Position numbers and translations under genes: made by a program. Below, piece after piece: positions 55,962 to 64,000 of a stretch of 64,000 nt of DNA. The stretch lies in assembly GCF_011602485.2 (NCBI RefSeq), contig NZ_CP050022.2:3864001-3928000 (forward strand). Direction: 5' to 3'. Under the pieces are notes generated by a model, which searched no databases, was not told where the DNA came from, and saw only the letters and a program-made list of their open reading frames with translations. Source of the DNA: Bradyrhizobium sp. 1(2017). GTDB lineage: Bacteria; Pseudomonadota; Alphaproteobacteria; Rhizobiales; Xanthobacteraceae. Positions within the stretch are counted from its first letter, which is position 1. Every line of letters begins with the position of its first letter.

Positions 55962-56642
55962 TTAAAGACCTCTTGCCGCTTCCAGCACCTCGTCGGCGTG
56001 ACCGTCGACCCGGACATTGCGCCAGATCCTGGCGACCTTGCCGTCGCGTCCAACCAGCACCGTGGTGCGAAGGATTCCAAGGAAGCTCTTGCCATACATG
56101 GATTTTTCGCCCCAGGCGCCATAGGCTTCGAGCATCTGATGCGTCTCGTCGGAGACGAGGGGAATCCCGAGCTTGTGCTTGTCGCGAAACTTCTCCTGAG
56201 CCTTTAACGGGTCGGCTGAAATGCCGAGCACGGCCGTGCCGGCGACAGCGAAGGCATCCGCCAGCCGGGTGAAGTCGATGGCTTCCCGGGTGCAGCCCGG
56301 TGTGTCGGCGCGAGGGTAGAAGAACAGGACGAGCTTGTGCCCGGCATGGTCCGCCAGCGTGACCACGTCGCCGCCGTCGCGGGGCAGATGGAAGGCGGGG
56401 GCCTTCTGGCCTTCGGTCAAGACGGCCTTCGCCGCCGCGGACGATTTGTAGGAATTTAACTGTTTCGATGCGGCGTTATGTGATCCTGCTTTTGCGATGG
56501 TCGCGGTTGATTTGCTGGCCGGCGTCCGCTGTGTTTTCGCGGACTTTGTTCGAGTCGCTGCCCGGGTTTTCCCGGTCTTCGTTTTAGCCGTCGGACTGCC
56601 GGAGGGCGTTTTGGGCGATTTCTTTCGGGATTTCTTGGACAT
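55962..56642 (-). CDS. bcp: peroxiredoxin, BCP family, with basic N-terminal extension
   Basis: 226 residues from MSKKSRKKSPKTPSGSPTAK. The first 75 residues are Lys/Ala/Thr-rich, like histone H1 tails, and the BCP domain follows: GQKAPAFHLPRDGGDVVTLA, FFYPRADTPGCTREAIDFTR and IPLVSDETHQMLEAYGAWGE. The peroxidatic Cys is present, but the resolving Cys five residues later in typical BCP is Ile, so it is a 1-Cys-type enzyme or uses another Cys or thiol. AAGGAAGG precedes the ATG. The frame continues far upstream antisense to the next gene, which is not coding. Confidence 0.9.
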   Translation of the reverse strand: MSKKSRKKSPKTPSGSPTAKTKTGKTRAATRTKSAKTQRTPASKSTATIAKAGSHNAASKQLNSYKSSAAAKAVLTEGQKAPAFHLPRDGGDVVTLADHAGHKLVLFFYPRADTPGCTREAIDFTRLADAFAVAGTAVLGISADPLKAQEKFRDKHKLGIPLVSDETHQMLEAYGAWGEKSMYGKSFLGILRTTVLVGRDGKVARIWRNVRVDGHADEVLEAARGL

Positions 56643-56933
56643 ACGCCTTCCTTTCGTCGCTTTCGGCGGGTCAACAAAAGCGGTATTGCAACTCTCGTCC
56701 GGTGTGCCGGAATCGCGCCCTCGGCTGGGCAAGTCTGACGACGCCGGAGTATGGTTACAAGGAATTCCACCGACCACCCCACTGCTCGTTGAACGCGCTT
56801 CCGGGGCGAAATGACGAACAGCAGGAACATTCGAGGTATGGCGGCAGTGCCGGCGCAGGGGGCCTCGCTCCCCATCGACGGCTGCGGTCCCGGCGGTGCT
56901 CAATCCTACGATGGGCGCCTGTATCGAGAGGCA
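56643..56933. other. divergent region between bcp and the AsmA-like gene
   Basis: Both genes start here in opposite directions. An ATG at 56811, in frame with the AsmA-like gene, would extend it by 41 residues but has only a weak ribosome-binding site. No other gene or repeat is visible. Confidence 0.4.
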
Positions 56934-59900
56934 ATGGCAAGGAATACGTCGCCCCAGGACCACAATCGGAATTTCGATCGGCGCGGCGGCCAATCTGGGC
57001 CGCAGGAATGGGACGAGGCCGATTGGGATCCGGATCAGGAGGCGGCCGCGGGCCATCGCGCGCGCCGGCTGTTGGCGCGTTCCAATTCGGGTCTTTATCG
57101 CTTCGGTGACGGGTTCGGATCGTTGCGCCGCTGGCTGGGCGGCGGCCGCTGGCTGAAACGCTTCGCCATCGTGACGGGGGCCCTGATCGTCATCTTCGTC
57201 GGCTGTTTCGGTGCGCTGTGGTGGCGGCTTGGCGCCGGTCCCATCAATCTCGACATCGCAACGCCATGGCTGGCCGCGGCGATCGAGGACAATATCGGCC
57301 ACGGCAACACCGTGGAGATTGGCGGCACCCAGATCGAGCGGGCCGGGCGGGTCCGTGTCGCGGTCCGCATCCGCGACATCGTCGTCCGCGATCGCGATCA
57401 TGTCGTCGTCGCCAGCGCGCCGAAGGCGGAGGTGAAGCTGTCGGGCGCGGGACTTCTGATGGGGCACCTGCGTGCCGAAAGCCTCAACCTCGTGGATGCC
57501 GAGCTGGCGATCCGCATCGCACCTGACGGCACCGTCACCGTCTCGGCCGGCGACACCGCAAAGCCGCTGGCAACGGGCGTGGCCTCCAAGAAAGAGGCGG
57601 GCTTGCCGCCGACATTCCCGCGCAACGGCGTGCCGCCGCCGCCCTTCGCTGCACAGCCGGCGAGCCCGGACGCCTCTCAGGCTGCGCCCCAGGCGAGCGC
57701 GCAGAGCGGAATCCTTCAGGGGCTCGACTGGCTCGACAGCCTGAGCATGACCGGCCTCGACGGCCAGAACCTCAACGAGATCGGCCTGAAGAATGGCAAC
57801 CTGATCGTCGACGATCAGCAGCGCGGCAGCAAATGGTCGTTCGAGAACATCACGCTCAGCCTGCGCCGGCCGAGCCGCGGCGGCGTCGCGCTCAGCCTCG
57901 GCGAGGAGGGCGCGCGTCCGTGGATGCTGCGCGCCACGATCGGACCGGTCGAGAACGGCGTGCGCTCGGTCGACATCCGCGCCGACAAGGTCTCGACCTC
58001 CAACATCCTGCTCGCGTTGCGGGTCAAGGATCTCACCTATACCGCCGACCTGCCGCTGACCGGCGAGCTCAAGGGTGAGCTCGGCCGCGACGGCGTGCCG
58101 ACCTTCTTCCGCGGCAAGATCGCGGTCGGCGCGGGCAACATCATCGATACCGACACGCCCGACTATCCGATGGCGATCGACCAGGCCGAGATCAACGTCG
58201 AGTGGGACGCGAACCGGCGGGTGCTGGTCGCACCGTTCAAGATCCTCTCCGGCGCGAACCGCCTGACGCTGCTGGCGCATCTGGAGCCGCCCAACGGCAC
58301 CTCCAATGACTGGCAGCTCGGCTTCAGCGGCGGGTCGATCCTGCTGGGCGGCATCGACAACGAGCCGCCGCTCGTCTTCAACCGCATCGCGATCGGCTTC
58401 CGCTTCGATACCGACCACAAGCGGTTCCTGCTGACGCAGGCCGATATCAGCAATGGCGAGATCGGCGTCGCCGGCACCGGCGCCATCGATTATTCGGGTG
58501 AGCCGCGGCTGACGCTTGGGTTTGCGGGAACGCCGATGTCGGCCTCCGCGCTGAAGCGGATGTGGCCGACGCTCGTGGTTCCCGAGCTGCGCGAATGGGT
58601 GATCGAGCGGATCGAGCGCGGCACGCTCCAGCGCATCGAGATCGGCGTTAATTCGCCGACGAAGAACCTTCCGCGCAAGGGGCCGCCGATTCCCGACGAC
58701 GGCCTGTCGGTCAACATCGTGGCAAGCGGCGTCGCAGTCCGGCCCGTGGACGGAATGCCGGTGGTGCACGATGCCGATCTGAAGGCACGCGTGACGGGCC
58801 GCACGGCGACCGTGAACATCGCCCAAGGGATTGCCGATACGCCGGCAGGTCGCAAGATCACGATCTCCGACTTCACCTTCGAGGTGCCGGACATGGCGCC
58901 GAAACCGTCGCCGTCGCGAACGAAGTTTCGCGTTGACGGCCCCGTGCCCGCGGCGGCCGAAATGCTCTCCAACGATCGCTTGAGCGATCTGTCGTCGACG
59001 GTCGTCGACCCCAACACCAGCAAGGGGACGTTCTCGGCGAACATCCAGCTCGCCATGCCGGTCAAGGGCGAGCTGACCAAATCCGACACCACCTACGCCG
59101 TCACGGCCGACCTCAACGGCTTCTCGGCCGACAAACTGGTGATGAACCAGAAGCTGGAGGCCAACAACCTCAAGATCGTCGCGAGCAACCAGGGCTATCA
59201 GGTCAAGGGCGACGTCAAGATCAACGGGCAGGCGGCCTCGCTCGACTATCGCAAGCCGGCCGAGGGCGACGCGGACGTCAGATTGCAGGCGACGCTGGAC
59301 GATGCCAGCCGCGCGCGGCTCGGCTTCGATCTCAGCCCCTCCATCAGCGGATCGCTGCCGATCAAATTGTCGGGCAGGATCGCGAGCGGCGCGGACCAGA
59401 CGACGAGGCTCGGCGTCGAGGCCGACCTGACCGCGGTCAGGCTCGACAACATCCTGCCCGGCTGGGTCAAGCTGCCGGGCAAATCCGGCAAGGCCAGCTT
59501 CAAAGTGGTGCCGACGACGCAATCGACGCGTTTCGAGGACATCGTCATCGAGGGCGGCGGCGCCTCGATCAAGGGTTCGCTCGAGGTCGATGCGAGCGGC
59601 GACCTCATGAACGCGAACTTCCCGACCTACGCGCCGACCGACGGCGACAAGGCGTCGTTGAAGGTGGAGCGCAGCCAGGACGGCGTGGTGCGCGGCACCA
59701 TGCGTGGCGACGTGTTCGACGGCCGCGGCTTCCTGAAGTCGGCGATCTCAGGCAATTCCAAGGACGACAAGAACAAGATGAAGAACGTCGATTTCGACAT
59801 CGACGTGAAGCTCGGCGCGGTCGCGGGCTTCAATGGCGAGGCCATGCGCAGCCTCGATGCCAAGATGTCGAAACGCAATGGTGCGATCAAGGCCTTCACG

Positions 59901-60644
59901 TTGAGCGGCAAGATCGGGCGCGATACGCCTATCGCAGCCGACCTGCGCGGCGGCCGCGCCCAGGGCAATCGCGAGGTGATCTACCTCCAGACCAACGATG
60001 CCGGCGCGCTGCTGCGTTTCACCGATATCTACACCAAGGCGGTCGGCGGCCAGATGGTGGTGGCGATGGAGCCGCCGACATCCGAGGCGAACACGTCGCG
60101 CGAAGGCCTCATCAACGTGCGTGATTTCACGGTAAAGGGCGAGGCGCAGCTCGAGCGCGTTGCCGCGGGCGCCCCTAACGGCACCGGCAGCGGCGTCTCT
60201 TTCAGCGCGCTGCGCGCCGAATTCACCCGGCAGAACGGCTCGCTCACCATCCGCGACGGTGTGGTCAAGGGTCCGATGATCGGCGCCACCATCGAAGGAT
60301 CGATCGACTATCCCGGCAACCAGGTGTGCATGAGCGGCACCTTCGTGCCGATGTATGGCGTCAACAACATCTTCGGTCAGATCCCGTTGTTCGGCATCTT
60401 CCTCGGCGGCGGCAACAATGAGGGATTGATCGGCGTGACCTACGAGGTCGTCGGCACCCCGGCCGCGCCCGTGATGCGCGTCAATCCGATCTCGGCGATG
60501 GCGCCGGGCCTGTTCCGCAAGATCTTCGAGTTCAACACCGGCAAGCAGAACTCGCCGTTCGACGAATTCCCCTCGCAATCGAACGACGGCTCGACCGGCT
60601 CGGCGCGCCAGCTCTCGAGCGGCTGCACCCTCGCGCGGCGATAG
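56934..60644 (+). CDS. large AsmA/YhdP-like envelope protein
   Basis: 1236 residues from MARNTSPQDHNRNFDRRGGQ. A charged cytoplasmic N-terminus of about 80 residues, one membrane helix (FAIVTGALIVIFVGCFGALW, about 89-109), then over 1000 residues of short beta-strand repeats as in AsmA/TamB/YhdP proteins. The C-terminal domain has GVNNIFGQIPLFGIFLGGGN and GLIGVTYEVVGTPAAPVMRV, typical of the DUF3971/AsmA-C module. Such proteins form lipid-conducting grooves across the periplasm. The phospholipid-transport role is from the family. Confidence 0.87.
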   Translation: MARNTSPQDHNRNFDRRGGQSGPQEWDEADWDPDQEAAAGHRARRLLARSNSGLYRFGDGFGSLRRWLGGGRWLKRFAIVTGALIVIFVGCFGALWWRLGAGPINLDIATPWLAAAIEDNIGHGNTVEIGGTQIERAGRVRVAVRIRDIVVRDRDHVVVASAPKAEVKLSGAGLLMGHLRAESLNLVDAELAIRIAPDGTVTVSAGDTAKPLATGVASKKEAGLPPTFPRNGVPPPPFAAQPASPDASQAAPQASAQSGILQGLDWLDSLSMTGLDGQNLNEIGLKNGNLIVDDQQRGSKWSFENITLSLRRPSRGGVALSLGEEGARPWMLRATIGPVENGVRSVDIRADKVSTSNILLALRVKDLTYTADLPLTGELKGELGRDGVPTFFRGKIAVGAGNIIDTDTPDYPMAIDQAEINVEWDANRRVLVAPFKILSGANRLTLLAHLEPPNGTSNDWQLGFSGGSILLGGIDNEPPLVFNRIAIGFRFDTDHKRFLLTQADISNGEIGVAGTGAIDYSGEPRLTLGFAGTPMSASALKRMWPTLVVPELREWVIERIERGTLQRIEIGVNSPTKNLPRKGPPIPDDGLSVNIVASGVAVRPVDGMPVVHDADLKARVTGRTATVNIAQGIADTPAGRKITISDFTFEVPDMAPKPSPSRTKFRVDGPVPAAAEMLSNDRLSDLSSTVVDPNTSKGTFSANIQLAMPVKGELTKSDTTYAVTADLNGFSADKLVMNQKLEANNLKIVASNQGYQVKGDVKINGQAASLDYRKPAEGDADVRLQATLDDASRARLGFDLSPSISGSLPIKLSGRIASGADQTTRLGVEADLTAVRLDNILPGWVKLPGKSGKASFKVVPTTQSTRFEDIVIEGGGASIKGSLEVDASGDLMNANFPTYAPTDGDKASLKVERSQDGVVRGTMRGDVFDGRGFLKSAISGNSKDDKNKMKNVDFDIDVKLGAVAGFNGEAMRSLDAKMSKRNGAIKAFTLSGKIGRDTPIAADLRGGRAQGNREVIYLQTNDAGALLRFTDIYTKAVGGQMVVAMEPPTSEANTSREGLINVRDFTVKGEAQLERVAAGAPNGTGSGVSFSALRAEFTRQNGSLTIRDGVVKGPMIGATIEGSIDYPGNQVCMSGTFVPMYGVNNIFGQIPLFGIFLGGGNNEGLIGVTYEVVGTPAAPVMRVNPISAMAPGLFRKIFEFNTGKQNSPFDEFPSQSNDGSTGSARQLSSGCTLARR

Positions 60645-60705
60645 CAACGAGCTCGTTGGAGTTCGTCGCTGATCAGAGCCGATTGCAGCTACGAGGAAGG
60701 TGCGC

Positions 60706-60825
60706 TCCCTCTCCCGCTTGCGGAAGAGGGCTGGGGGAGAGGGTGCCTCCGCTGAGCGACTCCCAATGAGGCGAAAGCCCTCACCCGGCGCTTCGCGCCG
60801 ACCTCTCCCGCAAGCGGGAGAGGTT
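60706..60825. repeat. CTCTCCCGCTTGCGG-type palindromic repeat
   Basis: Imperfect copies of CTCTCCCGC/GCGGGAGAG lie at both ends, and a perfect 20-bp palindrome CTCTCCCGCaaGCGGGAGAG lies at 60803-60822. Between them, GGCGCttcGCGCC forms a second hairpin near 60787-60799. I associate this type with dispersed repeats in proteobacteria, often between convergent genes, as here. Confidence 0.7.
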
Positions 60826-60834
60826 CACAACCGC

Positions 60835-62529
60835 CTACGCCGCGCGCACGCCTGCGAGGAACGTGCCGACTTCGCCGGAGAGCTGCTCGGCCTGCTTGGA
60901 GAGGTTTGAAGCCGCCGCGAGCACCATGTCGGCGGCATTGCCGGTCTCGTTCGCGGCGGTGCCGACCGCGCCGATATTGGTCGTGACCTCCCTTGTCGCC
61001 TCCGCGGTCTGCGAGACGCTGCGGGCGATCTCGGCGGTGGCGGCGCCTTGCTCCTCGATCGCGGCGCCGATCGAGGTGGCGATGCGGCTGACCTCCTCGA
61101 TGGTGGCGGTGATGCCGCCGATCGCATCCACGGCCTCCTTGGTCGCGCCCTGGATCTGGGCGATCTTGTCGCCGATCTCGCGGGTGGCTTCCGCGGTCTG
61201 GCTTGCCAGCGACTTCACCTCGGAGGCGACGACCGCAAAGCCGCGACCGGCTTCGCCCGCGCGCGCGGCCTCGATGGTGGCGTTGAGCGCCAGCAGGTTG
61301 GTCTGGGCCGCGATGCTGGAGATCAGCTCGGCGACATGCTCGATCTGCTGGGCGCCGTCCGACAGCGCGCGCACGATCGTATCGGTGCGGCGGGCACTGT
61401 CGACCGCGCGCCCCGTGACTTCGGCGGACTGCGCGACCTGACGGCTGATCTCGGTGATGGAGGAGGACAGCTCTTCGGCGGCCGCGGCGACCGTCTGGAC
61501 GCGCTGGCTGGCTTCGGTGGCGGCCGAGCCGACCACGGCGGCACGGCGGTTGGTGCCCTCGGCGGTGGAGGACATCGACTTGGCAGTGCTCTCGAGTTCG
61601 CCGGAGCCGGATGCCATCAGGCCGACGAGCTGGCCGACGGAGGCATCGAAGCGGTCGGCCAGCGCGATCAGGGCGTCGCGCTTCTCCTGCTCGCTGCGCG
61701 CCTTGGTGGCGACTTGCGCGGCTTCCAGGTTCCGGGCCGTCAGTGCGGTTTGCCTGAGCACTTCGAGCGTCTCGGCCATGCGGCCGATTTCGTCGCCGCG
61801 ATAGGTCTCCTCGACCGGCCTGTCGATAGCGCCGTCGGAGATCTCCTGCATGCGGTTCTTCTGGCGGTCGAGGGCGCCAAGCACGTCGCGGGCAATCAGC
61901 CAGGACAGCGCCGCCATCAGCAGCATCAGGCCGATGCCGATGGCGCCGAGCTCCAGCGTCAGCGCGCGCACGTCGGCATCGATGTCGTCGACATAGAGGC
62001 CGTAGCTGATCGTCACGTTCCAGGGCGCGAATTTGCGCGTGAACACGGTCTTGCGAACCGGCTCGGTCTGACCGGGGCGGGGATAGAGATAGGAGGTCAC
62101 GCCGCCCTGCGCAGTCTCGGCGCCGGCCTTGATGATGGCGTCGGCGATCAGGACGCCGTTGGAGTCCTTGGCGCCGGTGATCTTGCCTTCGAGCTGCTGG
62201 TTGGCGCCGTTGATGAGGAGGGAGGTGTCCGCGTTGTAAACGACGGGGTAGCCCTGGCCGCCGTTGAAGCTCATGCGGCGGCCGCGCTGGTGGAACAGGC
62301 CCTTGGCCTCGGTTTGCGTGAGCTTGCCGGCGGTCACCTCGTCCTGGAGCGATTGAGCGTAATTATGGAGGAGGTCCACCGCGGTCCGCATCTGCTGGAC
62401 GCGATCCTCCACCATGCGGCTCTTGCTCAGCACGGCCGATACAACGATGATGGCCGTAACCGTGAGCGCCGCGAGGCAGACCATGCTGGCGAGCTTGGTG
62501 CGGATCTTGAAATGACTCAGCAGCTTCAT
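60835..62529 (-). CDS. methyl-accepting chemotaxis protein with single Cache sensor
   Basis: 564 residues. TM1 near 14-36, a periplasmic sCache-type sensor (about 37-190; [40 protein letters not shown]), TM2 near 192-212, HAMP (213-265) and a signalling coiled coil. The tip contains [20 protein letters not shown]. It lacks an obvious C-terminal CheR pentapeptide, so it is probably methylated with help from other receptors. The ligand is unknown; the single Cache type commonly binds organic acids. Confidence 0.92.
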   Translation of the reverse strand: MKLLSHFKIRTKLASMVCLAALTVTAIIVVSAVLSKSRMVEDRVQQMRTAVDLLHNYAQSLQDEVTAGKLTQTEAKGLFHQRGRRMSFNGGQGYPVVYNADTSLLINGANQQLEGKITGAKDSNGVLIADAIIKAGAETAQGGVTSYLYPRPGQTEPVRKTVFTRKFAPWNVTISYGLYVDDIDADVRALTLELGAIGIGLMLLMAALSWLIARDVLGALDRQKNRMQEISDGAIDRPVEETYRGDEIGRMAETLEVLRQTALTARNLEAAQVATKARSEQEKRDALIALADRFDASVGQLVGLMASGSGELESTAKSMSSTAEGTNRRAAVVGSAATEASQRVQTVAAAAEELSSSITEISRQVAQSAEVTGRAVDSARRTDTIVRALSDGAQQIEHVAELISSIAAQTNLLALNATIEAARAGEAGRGFAVVASEVKSLASQTAEATREIGDKIAQIQGATKEAVDAIGGITATIEEVSRIATSIGAAIEEQGAATAEIARSVSQTAEATREVTTNIGAVGTAANETGNAADMVLAAASNLSKQAEQLSGEVGTFLAGVRAA

Positions 62530-62746
62530 CGCAGCCCCTACGGAATGGTTGTTATTGCTCGCGTCGGTAGCATGAAGTTCTTACCATTCATGAACGGACG
62601 CGCGCGGCGCGCTGCCACGCATGCAGCGTTCGCAGCCGCATGCGCAAATGTGCAGGCGCAACGTGCCCTGCCTGCGCATGGCGGGTCGGGTCGCGGAGAG
62701 GAATGATGCTGGATTTTGGTCGTGATCGAGCCTGGTCGGGACGGCG

Positions 62747-62833
62747 ATGAACGGATTCGTTCACCGCCTCATCATGACCGTGCTGCTCGTGGCGGCCCTC
62801 GTCCTGATCTGGAACGTGCTGGGCTCGCGGTAG
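62747..62833 (+). CDS. 28-residue single-span membrane peptide
   Basis: ATG at 62747 to TAG at 62833: MNGFVHRLIMTVLLVAALVL continuing IWNVLGSR. It is one hydrophobic helix with a charged end, too short for standard gene calling. GGGACGG sits upstream of the ATG. A perfect hairpin starts 2 bases after the stop codon (62835-62860), which supports a discrete small transcription unit. It might still be chance. Confidence 0.5.
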   Translation: MNGFVHRLIMTVLLVAALVLIWNVLGSR

Positions 62834-62834
62834 G

Positions 62835-62860
62835 TGACACCGGCGAAGCTGCCGGTGTCA
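62835..62860 (+). terminator. hairpin after the 28-residue ORF
   Basis: Perfect 10-bp stem TGACACCGGC / GCCGGTGTCA with a 6-base loop and no T-run. It could end the small ORF on the plus strand or lie downstream of the DoxX gene on the minus strand. Confidence 0.55.
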
Positions 62861-62884
62861 TCCGTTACTTGCTCGTCAAGCGCG

Positions 62885-63328
62885 TCAGCGCCGTGCGAAT
62901 GCACCGCCGGACGATTCGCTTTCATTGCCCAACGCCGCATCGACGCTGATCGGGCCTGCGCCTGCCGCCGACAGATAAAGGCAGGCGAAGCAGAACAGGA
63001 TCGCCGCGGTGCCGCCGTTGAGCAGCGGCAGGAAGACCGGCGCTTCGCCCCTGAACATGTGTCCCATGAAGTAGGCGAAAGCCATCTCACCGGACAGGAT
63101 GAAGGCCGCAAGCCGCGAGAACAGGCCGACCATCAACAGCCCGCCAAGCACCAGTTCAAGCGTGCCCGCCGCGCCGTAAATCGACATCAATTCGACTTTT
63201 GCGAACATCGGAACAGCCGGAAACTTGAACAGCTTGGCGATGCCGTACTGGAACAGCAACAGGCCGGTGATGAAGCGAAACAGGCTCAAGAGAACCGGTT
63301 GAAAGCGAGTGAGATAAGGAAAGTTCAT
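62885..63328 (-). CDS. DoxX family membrane protein
   Basis: 147 residues with four membrane helices, from MNFPYLTRFQPVLLSLFRFI, behind GGAGG. DoxX features: LLLFQYGIAKLFKFPAVPMF, GTLELVLGGLLMVGLFSRLA and AFAYFMGHMFRGEAPVFLPL, the conserved helix with a Phe-Met-Gly-His. DoxX proteins are integral membrane components linked to redox or terminal-oxidase functions in various bacteria; the reaction here is unknown. Confidence 0.9.
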   Translation of the reverse strand: MNFPYLTRFQPVLLSLFRFITGLLLFQYGIAKLFKFPAVPMFAKVELMSIYGAAGTLELVLGGLLMVGLFSRLAAFILSGEMAFAYFMGHMFRGEAPVFLPLLNGGTAAILFCFACLYLSAAGAGPISVDAALGNESESSGGAFARR

Positions 63329-63548
63329 TGGTTTGTGCCCTCCATCCAATGGGCGACTTGGATCGTATTCAGTTCTGTCCCGCAAGCCACCCAGGAACAA
63401 TTCCGTCCTGACATTTTCGTCATGTAGGACAAAACACCGCACGCCCTGCATTTAGCCGGTTGCGAAGCAGGTCTTGTGCACCTGCTTGTAGGGTGCCCGT
63501 CCGTAATTTCCCGGTGACGCCGATGCGCTCAAGTTACTTCTAGGAGAC

Positions 63549-64000
63549 CTACTCCCGCAAGGCGGGGACGATCAGGAATGGAATCATCCCGAGGATCACG
63601 CTCGCAAGTGCGAAGACGAGCAACAGATCGTAGCCGTGGGTGAAGTCGTGGATGAGGCCGCCGCTCCATGAGCCGAAGGCCGAACCCAACCCGCTGCCGA
63701 TCGAGATGGTGCCGAAAATGGTGCCGACGCGTTTGCCGCGAAAGATCTTCATCGCGGTGGCGGTGATCAGCGGACCACGCGAGCCCATCATGCTGCCGAA
63801 GCAAACGACGAAACCGGTGAGCAGGATGATGTTCGGATAGAACTGCAAGAGCCAGAGCAGGACGATGCCGAGGATCGAGATCGCGTAGCTCAGCAGCACC
63901 GATGGCCGGCGCCCGATCAGCCCGTCCAGCGCGGAGACCCCGAGCATGCCGAACACCAGCACGACGCCGGAGAACCCCCAGGCGGTTGCAGCCTGCAGCG
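63549..64000 (-). CDS. MFS transporter, C-terminal part
   Basis: The frame is open to the right edge, so the N-terminus lies outside. Visible sequence covers about four or five helices: VLVFGMLGVSALDGLIGRRP (the conserved G-x-x-x-D-R-x-G-like loop between helices), LSYAISILGIVLLWLL, IILLTGFVVCFGSMMGSRGP, GSGLGSAFGSWSGGLIHDFT and LLLVFALASVILGMIPFLIV. It resembles the monocarboxylate or oxalate/formate antiporter side of the MFS. The substrate is unknown. Confidence 0.82.
   Translation of the reverse strand, partial: LQAATAWGFSGVVLVFGMLGVSALDGLIGRRPSVLLSYAISILGIVLLWLLQFYPNIILLTGFVVCFGSMMGSRGPLITATAMKIFRGKRVGTIFGTISIGSGLGSAFGSWSGGLIHDFTHGYDLLLVFALASVILGMIPFLIVPALRE

Noticed and set aside
55962..59522. 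A 1186-codon open frame antisense to the AsmA-like gene, in frame with the peroxiredoxin
   Set aside because: It is the GC-rich shadow of the AsmA-like gene. Only the last 226 codons have family features and a ribosome-binding site.

Overview
The window looks like chromosomal DNA from a Bradyrhizobium-type alphaproteobacterium (Bradyrhizobium, Rhodopseudomonas or a close relative). The evidence is the high GC, the gene families (BA14K, DUF1236, DUF2155, GapR, CHASE3 and HWE kinases, a B12-dependent class II ribonucleotide reductase) and intergenic repeats that I associate from memory with this group. This assignment is inference; no rRNA or tRNA was seen.

Layout. 1-6.5 kb: two tandem paralogous GGND-repeat (RTX-like) proteins, a coiled-coil membrane protein, a phasin, a tiny membrane protein, gapR, a ParB-like protein and a lower-GC orphan gene. 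6.6-11 kb: nrdJ with an unusually long, structured leader and two candidate NrdR boxes. 11-15.7 kb: an EamA transporter, a response regulator and hybrid kinase pair, and a Gly-rich BA14K protein. 15.9-33.4 kb: a housekeeping block (NDUFA12, DUF2155, aat, accC, accB, aroQ, dsbA-like, M48 protease) with two apparent insertions. The first is 16.3-22.3 kb: a candidate structured RNA, a duplicated 283-bp repeat, a divergent DJ-1/GlxA pair, a metallo-hydrolase, a transporter and an esterase. The second is a three-gene signalling cassette between accC and aat. 33.6-39.3 kb: aminotransferase, bioY, dctA, then a divergent dadA / XRE-cupin regulator pair. 39.4-48.6 kb: rne (with a His-rich insertion), amiC, mrcA and prfB (with a programmed +1 frameshift). 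48.6-64 kb: an oxidoreductase, an EamA transporter, an orphan ABC binding protein, an unrecognised 723-residue membrane protein followed by a decayed Gly-rich fragment, an M23 peptidase, a peroxiredoxin, a giant AsmA/YhdP-like protein, a chemoreceptor, DoxX and a partial MFS protein.

Functional themes. Envelope growth and remodelling (PBP1A, AmiC, M23, AsmA-like, M48, DsbA-like), fatty-acid and biotin metabolism (accB, accC, bioY), dNTP synthesis (nrdJ) and two-component signalling dominate. There is no CRISPR array, prophage or intact IS element. The least explained pieces are the membrane protein at 52.1-54.3 kb, the structured RNA candidate near 16.5 kb, the nrdJ leader, the 23-bp dyad array at the end of amiC and the 32-residue GGND repeats at the left edge.
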